A stretch of 9,295 nucleotides of DNA from Clostridiaceae bacterium (GTDB taxonomy: Bacteria > Bacillota_A > Clostridia > Clostridiales > Clostridiaceae): the NCBI GenBank assembly GCA_029256485.1, contig JAQSXU010000320.1:1-9295 (forward strand). Direction: 5' to 3'. The notes under the pieces are model-generated. The model did not search any database and was not told the origin of the DNA. It saw only the letters and a list, made by a program, of their open reading frames with translations. A program made the translations under genes and the position numbers. Shown piece by piece: positions 1 to 6,653 of the stretch (positions are counted from its first letter, which is position 1; the number at the start of each line of letters is the position of its first letter).

Positions 1-1815
1 GGAATATCTGGAGAAACAGAACCGTTAAAGGCTCTTGGAATTAATATGTCAGTAGCTAATTTACAAGCTTTTGCTTTGGCTGAAGGAATTAAAAAGCCTT
101 ATGATAAAATGAGTCAATCTGAACAAACAATTCTTAGATATAACTACCTTATGAATGTAACTAAAGATGCCCAAGGAGATTTTGGTAGGACACTCAGTAC
201 GTCTTTTGCCAATCAGGTACGAGTAGCACAAATGAATTTTGAAACATTAGGTAGAAATATTGGAACTATGTTATTGCCTGCCTTTAATAATGCAGTTATG
301 TGGTTTAATTCTAATATGCCAAAAATCCAAGATGTTATTCAAAAATCAATAACAGGGGCTGGAAATGCAATAAAAACATTAAGTCCTATTGTCTCTGGGA
401 TTATAAAAGATATTATGCAAATAGCCACTAATTTGATGCCTAAATTAAGTGGTTCTAGTGGTGATTTAGGAAAAAATCTATTGGATTTAGCTAAAGGTGG
501 ATTAACTACTTTAAAGGATATACTTGATTGGATAGCACAGCATGGAGAAGCTACAAGAATAGTTGTAACAGGTATTGCTTCAGCATTTATGACATGGAAA
601 ACTATACAAACTGTAGTTGGCACTGTAAATAATGTTAGAAACGCAATAAGTACAGTAACAACTACTATAAGTAATGTAAAAGATAAAATAGATACAGCTA
701 GAATAGCATTTATGTATTTGCAAGATGGAGTTTTATCTGTAAGTACTAGAATATCAAATTTTGGTTCTAGTGTACTTAATACATTAGGTAGTGGATTAAC
801 TAAAATAGGTGGACTAGCTAAAAGTGGTGCTTCTGCATTATTAGATTTTGGAAAGGCGGCAGCACAAGGAGCAATTAATTTAGCGAAGATGACATTGGAG
901 TTGGGTAAACAGGCTATAGCGTGGATAGCACAAAAGGCTCAAATGGTTCTTTCTACGGTAGCTACTGGGGCACAAACAATTGCACAGTATGCTTTAAATC
1001 TTGCTATGTCACTTAATCCAATAACGATTGTTATTATTGCTATAGGTGCTTTGGTTGCGGCTTTAGTTTTACTCTACAATAAAAATGAATGGTTTAGAAA
1101 TGGAGTAAATTCTGTTTTTAGTTTTGTTAAATCGTTTATTATGGGAGCAATAAATGCAATAATTGGATTTTTTCATAATTTAGTAAGTGGAGTTGAAAGT
1201 GCTGGTAATGGAATAAGAAATGCATTTAATTCTGTAGTAAATTGGTTTTCTAGTTTACCTAGTAGATTTGTACAATTTGGATCTAATATGATAAATGGAT
1301 TAAGAAACGGTATATCTTCTGTTATGGGTACTATAGGTGGTGTTATTAGTAGTGGATTTAATGGTGCTATTGGTTTTATTACTTCTTTACCAGGTCGTGC
1401 ATTAAATTGGGGTAGAGATTTTATTAATGGTTTAAAAAATGGTATTATGAGCGGAATTGGTGGAATTATTAATGCTGTTAGTGGAGTTGCAGATAAAATA
1501 AGAAGCTTCTTACATTTTTCAGTACCAGATGAAAATAAATATAAGGTTACTGATGCAATAAAAGGATTATCAACGGATATGAGTGTTGGTATGAAATTAA
1601 ATTCTAATAATATAGCAGGTTCTAAAATAGAAGGAAGTGCTAATGTCAATACTGCAAATAACAATAAACCTAAACAACCATATATACATCAAACTATACT
1701 TAATAGTAGAGTAATTGCTCAGGAAACTTATGAAGATATAAGTGAATTACAGGAAAAGAAAACACAACAAGATGGGAGGAATATAGGTTATGATCCAGCT
1801 TGGAGTAACGTTTAA
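1..1815 (+). CDS. Phage tail tape measure protein, 3' part (5' end outside window)
   Basis: The reading frame is open from base 1 (the first codons read GISGETEPLKALGINMS), so the gene starts upstream; 604 residues are visible. Tape measure proteins line the tail tube, set its length and pass to the cell envelope during DNA injection. Family features seen: the GDFGRT...ANQ.R stretch near nt 180-220, typical of the TP901-type minor tail protein core; a long glycine/alanine-rich helical region; a hydrophobic segment at about nt 1015-1080 (NPITIVIIAIGALVAALVLL) followed by NEWFRNGV; and near the end FLHFSVPDE (about nt 1510-1536), a common C-terminal motif of Gram-positive phage tape measures. 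A SLPxR...G...INGLxNGI unit occurs twice, near nt 1252 and 1384. The 3' end overlaps the Dit start by 26 nt, suggesting translational coupling. The ATG at 46 is only an internal methionine. The assignment is firm. Confidence 0.93.
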   Translation, partial: GISGETEPLKALGINMSVANLQAFALAEGIKKPYDKMSQSEQTILRYNYLMNVTKDAQGDFGRTLSTSFANQVRVAQMNFETLGRNIGTMLLPAFNNAVMWFNSNMPKIQDVIQKSITGAGNAIKTLSPIVSGIIKDIMQIATNLMPKLSGSSGDLGKNLLDLAKGGLTTLKDILDWIAQHGEATRIVVTGIASAFMTWKTIQTVVGTVNNVRNAISTVTTTISNVKDKIDTARIAFMYLQDGVLSVSTRISNFGSSVLNTLGSGLTKIGGLAKSGASALLDFGKAAAQGAINLAKMTLELGKQAIAWIAQKAQMVLSTVATGAQTIAQYALNLAMSLNPITIVIIAIGALVAALVLLYNKNEWFRNGVNSVFSFVKSFIMGAINAIIGFFHNLVSGVESAGNGIRNAFNSVVNWFSSLPSRFVQFGSNMINGLRNGISSVMGTIGGVISSGFNGAIGFITSLPGRALNWGRDFINGLKNGIMSGIGGIINAVSGVADKIRSFLHFSVPDENKYKVTDAIKGLSTDMSVGMKLNSNNIAGSKIEGSANVNTANNNKPKQPYIHQTILNSRVIAQETYEDISELQEKKTQQDGRNIGYDPAWSNV

Positions 1816-2191
1816 TGGCAAAAATAGTTTTAATGATTTTGGATTATATATAGAAGAGAAACATATAAATGGTGCAAAACCTAAAGTAAATAAGGATTCA
1901 GTACCATACCAAAATGGGCAATACGATTTAAATATGATTGGAACTAATAATCATATAATTTATGACACAAGAACGATTGTTATTAAGTTTTTATTAATTA
2001 GTAAAGATATGACAGATCTGCATGACTTATATTCTTCAATCTTAGAGTGGCTAATAAATACAGGGCAAAGTCAATTGATATTTGATTTCATGCCCGATTA
2101 TTATTTTTTGGCAAGAGTTGAGGATGTTCCGAGTTTTGATGAATTTGTTGTAATGACCCATTTAAATATTGTAGAAATAATGAAAAAATAA
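1790..2191 (+). CDS. Distal tail protein (Dit), N-terminal part; frame interrupted
   Basis: This frame encodes 133 residues beginning MIQLGVTFNGKNSFNDFGLY, the N-terminal style of SPP1 gp19.1/TP901 Dit-like proteins (siphovirus tail component family). Dit forms the hexameric hub joining tail tube to baseplate. The start at 1790 is supported by GGGAGG at 1774-1779 with a 10-nt gap and lies inside the 3' end of the tape measure gene. A normal Dit is about 220-300 residues; this one stops at 2189-2191 where the N-terminal domain ends. The rest of a Dit-like C-terminal domain continues without a gap in the frame used by the downstream gene (open from 2143). The change of frame falls between about 2143 and 2189, and a single missing base near 2153-2160 would restore it. 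It is probably a pseudogene or a sequence error. Identification as Dit is by residue pattern and gene order, not alignment. Confidence 0.78.
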   Translation: MIQLGVTFNGKNSFNDFGLYIEEKHINGAKPKVNKDSVPYQNGQYDLNMIGTNNHIIYDTRTIVIKFLLISKDMTDLHDLYSSILEWLINTGQSQLIFDFMPDYYFLARVEDVPSFDEFVVMTHLNIVEIMKK

Positions 2192-2400
2192 CTGTTATTA
2201 CACCTATAAATATATATAATCCTTATATTTATAGTAGCCCTAATATTAGAATTTATTCTAATGGTACAGGAAATTTTATCCTTAATGGAAAAACATACGC
2301 AATAAATACAACTACATATAAAGATTTAAATTACTTATATTTAGAAAGTGGACAAAATATAATCTCTTTTAATGGTAATATAAGTAAAATTGAAATAGAT
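2143..2400 (+). pseudogene. Dit C-terminal domain, in a shifted frame and joined to the next gene
   Basis: Frame 1 is open from 2143 and reads NDPFKYCRNNEKITVITP, then IYNPYIYSSPNIRIYSNGTG and LESGQNIISFNGNISKIEI. The PFKY motif, the beta-strand-rich pattern and the closing glycine-asparagine segment are what one expects of the second half of a Dit protein, where the N-terminal domain ends in a (C)xPFKY strand. There is no start codon with a ribosome binding site at its beginning, so as it stands this segment would not be translated on its own. It runs without a stop into the BppU-like coding region that ends at 3072. Either the two proteins are naturally fused, or a stop and start between them were lost. 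Confidence 0.62.
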
Positions 2401-3072
2401 TTGGATAACATTCCAATTATTTTAGATATAAATAATCCTAGTGCAGGATATATTCCACAGTTTAGTCCAACAGTGGGAGATAGTAATTTATGTACTTTAA
2501 ACATAACGTTAATGAATAATGGAGTTTCATTTGATTTAACTGCTTTAACAGCTAAAATTTCTTTAGGAAGAGTAGATAATACATCAACATTTGCAGATAT
2601 GACAATTGTAAATGCTATAGAAGGACAAATTAGTTATAAATTCCAAACAGCAGATATATCTGTAGTAGGAAATGTTAATGCGGAAATAGTTATATATTCT
2701 AGTAACGGAAGACTTACAAGTGTGACATTTAGTTTTCCTGTTAAAAAAGGGATTCTAAATGAAGCTAGTGTGGAGAGTAGTAATAATTTTAGTGCTTTGA
2801 CTACTGCTTTAAATTCTGTAAACCAGTATGATAGCAGGCTTAATCAATTAAAAGTGAAACAAACTTTTACAGCTACATCTAATAATACAACAACGGTTAC
2901 TTTAAGTGCAGCCAATATAGATTTAACACAGTGTACAATAGATGCATTCTTGGAAGGATGTTTATTAGATGAAGGAGACCATTATACATTGAATGCTAGT
3001 GCTAAAACATTAACATTAAATGGATGGTCATTAGATATCGGTGAAAAAATAAAGTATAGGATTTATATGTAA
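2401..3072 (+). CDS. BppU-like baseplate upper protein (BppU N-terminal domain)
   Basis: The roughly 220 residues match the pattern of the BppU N-terminal domain: a start DINNPSAGYIPQFSPTVGDS, then NITLMNNGVSFDLT, a variable stretch, ISYKFQTADISVVGNVNAEI and VTFSFPVKKGI (about residues 10-118). In lactococcal TP901-type phages this domain plugs into the baseplate and carries the receptor-binding tip. The C-terminal part (about residues 150-223) is a separate beta-rich domain (FTATSNNTTTVTLS...LDIGEKIKYRIYM). The start is doubtful: TTG at 2401 has no Shine-Dalgarno sequence in front, and the frame is open back to 2143 through Dit-like sequence, so a fused Dit-BppU polypeptide is as likely as an independent protein. 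It ends 15 nt before the next gene. The domain call is fairly sure; the start is not. Confidence 0.7.
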   Translation: MDNIPIILDINNPSAGYIPQFSPTVGDSNLCTLNITLMNNGVSFDLTALTAKISLGRVDNTSTFADMTIVNAIEGQISYKFQTADISVVGNVNAEIVIYSSNGRLTSVTFSFPVKKGILNEASVESSNNFSALTTALNSVNQYDSRLNQLKVKQTFTATSNNTTTVTLSAANIDLTQCTIDAFLEGCLLDEGDHYTLNASAKTLTLNGWSLDIGEKIKYRIYM

Positions 3073-3087
3073 AAGGGAAGTGATAAT

Positions 3088-3663
3088 GTGAAACCTAAAA
3101 TATTATCAGATATAGATGATATTAATAATAGAATTTCTAATGATGAAGCTAATTATAATGCTAATGATGTATTATCAAAAATTGAAATCGTAGATGGTAG
3201 TGGTTCGGGATTAGATGCAGATTTATTAGATAATAAAGATTCTACATTTTTAGTACCAACGGGAGCAGTACATGCATTTGCAGGTGGAATAATACCTATA
3301 GGCTGGTTAGAGTGTAATGGTAGTATAATAAGTAGAAATACATATAATAATTTGTTTTCTGTCATTGGTACAACTTATGGAGCAGGTGATGGTAGTACAA
3401 CGTTTAAATTACCTGATTTAAGAGGTTATTTTGTAAGAGGTTACGACCATGGAGCAGGAGTTGACAGTGGAAGAGAATTAGGAAGTACACAGCAAGATAG
3501 CTTAAAATCTCATACACATACACAGATTGGTGGTGTTGGATCTAGTGGAAGTGGATGGACATGGGCTGGTAATGGTTCAACAAATGCTGGAACTACGGGA
3601 AGTACAGGTGGAGCAGAGACTAGACCAAAAAATATTGCTTTAATGTACATAATTAAATTTTAA
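3088..3663 (+). CDS. Phage tail collar / fibre-tip protein
   Basis: A 191-residue protein with a tail collar domain (PF07484 type): PTGAVHAFAGG...PIGWLECNGS at about residues 57-80, followed by YNNLFSVIGTTYGAGDGSTT and FKLPDLRGYFVRGYD at about 85-120. It is preceded by a GLDADLLDNKDST segment (about residues 41-53), the DAxxLDG-like motif common in phage fibre shafts. The C-terminus has SHTHT, a glycine/serine-rich loop and ETRPKNIALMYIIKF, as in short tail fibres with His-x-His metal sites. Such proteins form trimeric tips that contact the cell surface. The GTG start at 3088 lies about 10 nt after AGGGAAG; an ATG at 3086 in another frame stops at once. The gene sits between the BppU-like gene and Tal and is followed by a hairpin with a T-tract. 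Confidence 0.88.
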   Translation: MKPKILSDIDDINNRISNDEANYNANDVLSKIEIVDGSGSGLDADLLDNKDSTFLVPTGAVHAFAGGIIPIGWLECNGSIISRNTYNNLFSVIGTTYGAGDGSTTFKLPDLRGYFVRGYDHGAGVDSGRELGSTQQDSLKSHTHTQIGGVGSSGSGWTWAGNGSTNAGTTGSTGGAETRPKNIALMYIIKF

Positions 3664-3665
3664 GG

Positions 3666-3700
3666 TATATACGATTTTTGTATATATTTTTTTATTTTTT
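3666..3700 (+). terminator. Weak terminator-like hairpin after the collar gene
   Basis: TATATAC at 3666-3672 pairs with GTATATA at 3680-3686 around a 7-nt loop, followed directly by seven T (3687-3693), an A and six more T. The stem has a single G-C pair, so it is probably an inefficient terminator or an mRNA processing/stability element that lowers downstream expression. It starts 3 nt after the collar stop codon, and the next ribosome binding site begins 7 nt after the T-tract. Confidence 0.5.
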
Positions 3701-3706
3701 GAAAAA

Positions 3707-3712
3707 AGGAGG
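3707..3712 (+). promoter_or_regulatory. Shine-Dalgarno of the Tal gene, overlapping its first GTG
   Basis: AGGAGG occupies 3707-3712. The first in-frame start-like codon, GTG, begins at 3712 and shares a base with the ribosome binding site, so it cannot be correctly spaced. The codon at ideal distance (8 nt) is ATT at 3721-3723, after which the protein reads YKVSIFN, the usual beginning of a Tal protein after its methionine. This site therefore argues for initiation at ATT, or for a mutated ATG. Confidence 0.7.
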
Positions 3713-6054
3713 TGCGTAATATTTATAAGGTAAGTATTTTTAACAATAATGTAGAAACAATTATTAACTATCCTTCAACAGAATTGAATCTTAATTATTT
3801 AAAAAAGATGAATTTAACTGAAAATGCAGGGCAAGTCAGCAATTTCAATTTCACTATTACAATAAATAATGAGGGCTATAATCAAATTACTAATATGGTA
3901 ACACTTATCACAGTAGAAGATTTTGATACAGACGAGATATTATTTGAAGGTAGAGTTTATGATGCTGAAGAAAATATGGATAATACTGGTTTGTTTTATA
4001 GAGATGTAAAATGTGAAAGTGAAATGGCATATCTCAATGATACTTGTGTTAGAGCATGGGATATTGAAAATATGACAGTCCAATTATTTATGCAGCAAAT
4101 TATAGATAATCATAATAATAAGACATCTCCAGATAAACAATTTACATTAGGTGATATAGAATATGATAATGAAATTTCTTGCCAAACTAAGTATGAAAAT
4201 ACTTTAAATTGCATCCTATCTAATATTAGATATTTAGATTATATACAACTTTATAGTGGTTCTAGTGATGATATTGTTTTATGTCAAAATATGAAAGATT
4301 TAAAATGGAAAAAAGATACATCTAATATAATTACAAGGATAATACCTATTGGAAAAGATGGACTAACTATTTCTGATGTTAATAATGGACTTGATTATTT
4401 AGATAATGAAGAAGCTATAGGAGCAATTGGAATTATTGAAGGTAAATTAGAATTAAATGATATATCAGATGTCAATATTTTAAAGACTACAGCACAGGCA
4501 CAATTGACTAATCTAGCAAAACCAGTATATCAATTAGCTTCAAATACTCTTGATTTAAGTAAACTTGGCATAAATCTCAATGGTTATAGTGTTGGAACAG
4601 ATGTAAATATTATTGCAGATGCTATTAATTTCAATGATAACTATACTATTATAATAAAAGAAACAGATTTATTAGATCCAGCACACGTAAAAATTACTTT
4701 AGATAATAAATTTGGGAGTATTACAGATAGACAATTAGCATTACAGAGATATGCACAAATATTACAAAGTTGCTTAACTGCAAATAAAAATATAAATACA
4801 TTTTCTTTAGAAGGTATTATAGATACCCTTAAAAATCAAATTTTATCAAGTGGAAGTTTTAGTAATGCTCAAGTTATAGAAGGTAAAGGAATATTACTAG
4901 AAAATACGAATGCATCTAGTTCTGATTATGGAGCATTATATCTTGGTTGTGGAATATTTGCTATAGCAAGTGAGAAAGATGAATCTGGCTGGCGATGGAG
5001 AACTTTTGGAACTGGTAAGGGATTTGTTGCAGATGAAATTACTTCAGGTATTATCAATGCAAATTTAATAAAGACGGGTACGATTACAAGCTTAGATGGA
5101 ACTTTTGCTATTAGTTTGGATAATGGTCATATGACCATGTACGATAATACAATTGCAAGTATGCCACAAAAAGCGATAGATTTCCATTCTGAAAATATAG
5201 ATTTTTATGATTGGCTTGGGCTTGGATTACAAGTTGGTTCAATATCTTCCATGAGAGACCAAGATGAAAATGGTGATTTTACTGGAGCACCTTCTGTTGG
5301 ACTTATAGCTGAAAAAAATTGTTCTGTTATGATGGAAGCAAGAAATGATGACGGTTCAACAGCTAAACCTGCAATTGTTGTAAATAATTATGCTTATAAT
5401 GATATATTGGATGCAACAGTCCATGTACCTTTTAATGTACATGATAAAATCAATATAGATGTTGATTCAGAAACAGCTCTATATATACAATCTGTGGCTG
5501 ATGGTGGCAATAATATCTATGGAAATTTAGAACATCAGGGTTGGGATGTTACTGGAGTTGGAAATCTTAATTGTGTGAATCTAAGCGTCAGCGGAAGTAA
5601 GAATTGCCAACAATCTACGAAGCATTTTGGAGATAGATTGTTCCATTCCTATGAATTACCAGAAGTATACTTAGGAGATTTAGGCTTTGGACAAGTTATA
5701 AACGGTCAATGTGTAGTATATCTTGATGATATAGTGCAAGAATCCATTAATTTAGAACAAGCATATCATGTTAAATTTTATCCTGAAGAAAGTTGTAATT
5801 ATAAAATAGAAAAATATGAAGGGTATTTTATTGTTACAACAGATAAAGATATAGAATTCTCTTGGGAAATTGTAGCTAAAAGACGTGGATTTGAATATAT
5901 AAGATTTGATCATGCTGATAGCGTAAAACAGAATTTATTAAAGAAAACTACCAATGATGATATAACAAAATTATTGGATAAACATAGTAGTTCAGATTTA
6001 GCAGATATTTTATTGAAAGATATAAATTTAGCTGATAATTTATTAAATTTTTAG
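3712..6054 (+). CDS. Tal-like tail-associated protein (prophage endopeptidase tail family) with fibre C-terminus
   Basis: A protein of about 780 residues. The first ~350 residues have the pattern of the Tal/gp44-like family (prophage endopeptidase tail, PF06605): YKVSIFN start, LTENAGQVSNFNFTI, LFEGRVYD, and TSNIITRIIPIGKDG near residues 204-218. Tal forms the trimeric tip under Dit and may carry cell-wall cleaving or receptor-binding extensions; I see no recognisable hydrolase domain here. Residues about 390-460 have the linker block common in Clostridium tail proteins (GWRWRTFGTGKGFVADEI, then SGIINANLIKTGTI). Residues about 627-730 have the GSK...T...GDRLFHSYELPE and EFSWEIVAKRRG fibre domain. 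The start is uncertain: GTG 3712 overlaps the Shine-Dalgarno, and ATT 3721 is properly spaced. Tal usually follows Dit directly, but here two genes lie between them. Confidence 0.85.
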   Translation: MRNIYKVSIFNNNVETIINYPSTELNLNYLKKMNLTENAGQVSNFNFTITINNEGYNQITNMVTLITVEDFDTDEILFEGRVYDAEENMDNTGLFYRDVKCESEMAYLNDTCVRAWDIENMTVQLFMQQIIDNHNNKTSPDKQFTLGDIEYDNEISCQTKYENTLNCILSNIRYLDYIQLYSGSSDDIVLCQNMKDLKWKKDTSNIITRIIPIGKDGLTISDVNNGLDYLDNEEAIGAIGIIEGKLELNDISDVNILKTTAQAQLTNLAKPVYQLASNTLDLSKLGINLNGYSVGTDVNIIADAINFNDNYTIIIKETDLLDPAHVKITLDNKFGSITDRQLALQRYAQILQSCLTANKNINTFSLEGIIDTLKNQILSSGSFSNAQVIEGKGILLENTNASSSDYGALYLGCGIFAIASEKDESGWRWRTFGTGKGFVADEITSGIINANLIKTGTITSLDGTFAISLDNGHMTMYDNTIASMPQKAIDFHSENIDFYDWLGLGLQVGSISSMRDQDENGDFTGAPSVGLIAEKNCSVMMEARNDDGSTAKPAIVVNNYAYNDILDATVHVPFNVHDKINIDVDSETALYIQSVADGGNNIYGNLEHQGWDVTGVGNLNCVNLSVSGSKNCQQSTKHFGDRLFHSYELPEVYLGDLGFGQVINGQCVVYLDDIVQESINLEQAYHVKFYPEESCNYKIEKYEGYFIVTTDKDIEFSWEIVAKRRGFEYIRFDHADSVKQNLLKKTTNDDITKLLDKHSSSDLADILLKDINLADNLLNF

Positions 6055-6067
6055 GGAGGTAATGATA

Positions 6068-6217
6068 ATGAATAAAGAAACAGGTTTTGCAGTTATTACT
6101 CAGGATGTAGGTAAAATACTTACATATGCTTATGCTGTAATAGATACAGAGGGAAATATAACAAAGAATAATGTTAAGGAAAGTTTTGTAGTTTACTGCT
6201 ATAGAAACTTATATTAA
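6068..6217 (+). CDS. Small phage protein after Tal, probably frameshifted near its C-terminus
   Basis: ATG at 6068 has GGGAGG at 6054-6059, 8 nt upstream and overlapping the Tal stop. The frame gives 49 residues (MNKETGFAVITQDVGKILTY ... ESFVVYCYRNLY). Small proteins of this sort commonly follow Tal in Clostridium prophages, but I do not recognise a named family. The end looks shifted: from 6195 another frame reads TAIETYINNKLNPTPTN and stops at 6246-6248, a much more natural helical ending after ESFVV. Removing one T from the TTT at 6192-6194 would join the two frames and give a 66-residue protein. The gene or its remnant overlaps a terminator-like hairpin. Function unknown; possibly tail-tip or assembly related. 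Confidence 0.6.
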   Translation: MNKETGFAVITQDVGKILTYAYAVIDTEGNITKNNVKESFVVYCYRNLY

Positions 6218-6248
6218 TAATAAATTAAATCCAACACCAACTAATTAG
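6195..6248 (+). pseudogene. Displaced C-terminal end of the 6068 gene
   Basis: Seventeen codons reading TAIETYINNKLNPTPTN, then TAG, in the frame one base on from the upstream gene. There is no start codon or ribosome binding site of its own. It is read as the original C-terminus cut off by a small indel close to 6192-6195. The proline/threonine-rich end coincides with the hairpin at 6233-6253, as often happens when a terminator is built into the end of a coding region. Confidence 0.5.
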
Positions 6249-6261
6249 GTGTTATTTTTTT
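6233..6261 (+). terminator. Intrinsic terminator-like hairpin between the 6068 gene and xhlA-like gene
   Basis: AACACC at 6233-6238 pairs with GGTGTT at 6248-6253 across a 9-nt loop, followed by A and seven T (6255-6261). The 6-bp stem contains three G-C pairs. It lies only 12 nt before the next Shine-Dalgarno, so it may be partial, letting some transcription reach the XhlA-type gene. Confidence 0.6.
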
Positions 6262-6285
6262 ATACTTTTTTTAGGAGGTGTGGCG

Positions 6286-6513
6286 ATGGAAAACAACGAT
6301 GTAATACAAGAAATTTTGGAGAGAGTGGTTCGGATGGAAACTAAGCTTGATGATTTTACCAGTTTGAAAGATAAAGCTAATGAAGCATATACAACAAGTA
6401 AACAAAATTCTAAGGATATAACAGAAATGAAAGATAATATTACTTGGATTTGGAGAACTGTTTTAGGTGCAGTAATAATTACAATCATAGGTGCAATAAT
6501 TACATTTCATTAA
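6286..6513 (+). CDS. XhlA-type membrane protein (hemolysin XhlA family)
   Basis: A 75-residue protein starting MENNDVIQEILERVVRMETK, with a coiled-coil, charge-rich N-terminal half and a single C-terminal membrane segment (about residues 52-73, WIWRTVLGAVIITIIGAIIT). This is the layout of the XhlA family (PF10779), known from PBSX, where XhlA acts with the holin XhlB in host lysis. ATG 6286 is chosen because AGGAGG at 6273-6278 lies 7 nt upstream; a GTG at 6280 is too close to that site. XhlA genes are normally followed by a holin and an amidase, but here the next gene is an unrelated ATPase 140 nt away, so the lysis module looks incomplete in this window. No terminator is visible after it, so read-through into the cargo genes is possible. 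Confidence 0.85.
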   Translation: MENNDVIQEILERVVRMETKLDDFTSLKDKANEAYTTSKQNSKDITEMKDNITWIWRTVLGAVIITIIGAIITFH

Positions 6514-6572
6514 ATGTGTAGTAAATTATGTTTATTTGAACTAGTAAATAAAATATAAGAACAATAATTGTA

Positions 6573-6599
6573 TTGAAGTATAAATGATAAAAATATAAA
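6573..6599 (+). promoter_or_regulatory. Possible promoter of the ATPase cassette
   Basis: TTGAAG (6573-6578) and TATAAA (6594-6599) are separated by 15 nt, slightly short of the optimum, in a very AT-rich 140-bp gap where such matches are easy to find. A promoter is expected here because the cassette differs in function from the tail genes, but the sequence supports it only weakly. Confidence 0.28.
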
Positions 6600-6615
6600 A
6601 TATATGTAGGAAGAT

Positions 6616-6638
6616 TATATTATTAAAAATATAATATA
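6616..6638. repeat. AT-only inverted repeat just before the ATPase gene RBS
   Basis: TATATTAT (6616-6623) and ATAATATA (6631-6638) are a perfect 8-bp inverted repeat with a 7-nt spacer, ending 2 nt before the GGGGG of the ribosome binding site. It could be a repressor operator or a weak RNA hairpin controlling translation, but it could also be chance in such AT-rich DNA. Confidence 0.4.
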
Positions 6639-6653
6639 GCGGGGGCAGTAATT

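Noticed and set aside
339..1664. Minus-strand open frames at 339-623 and 1173-1664
   Set aside because: They are antisense to a clear tape measure coding sequence, with no ribosome binding site or recognisable domain.
2143..2191. Programmed ribosomal frameshift in Dit
   Set aside because: There is no convincing slippery heptamer with a following stem or Shine-Dalgarno-like stimulator at the crossing point, and Dit proteins are not known to me to use recoding. A simple indel is the more economical reading.
3153..3365. Minus-strand open frame opposite the collar gene
   Set aside because: It lies wholly opposite well-conserved collar-domain coding sequence and has no own signals.
6252..6488. 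Minus-strand hydrophobic open frame opposite the XhlA-type gene
   Set aside because: The plus-strand XhlA-type protein has a good ribosome binding site and family pattern; the antisense frame's hydrophobicity is a by-product of AT-rich composition.
6514..6653. Retron or other non-coding RNA before the ATPase
   Set aside because: No reverse transcriptase gene is present and the 140-bp gap has no G-C containing stem; only an AT-only inverted repeat is seen.
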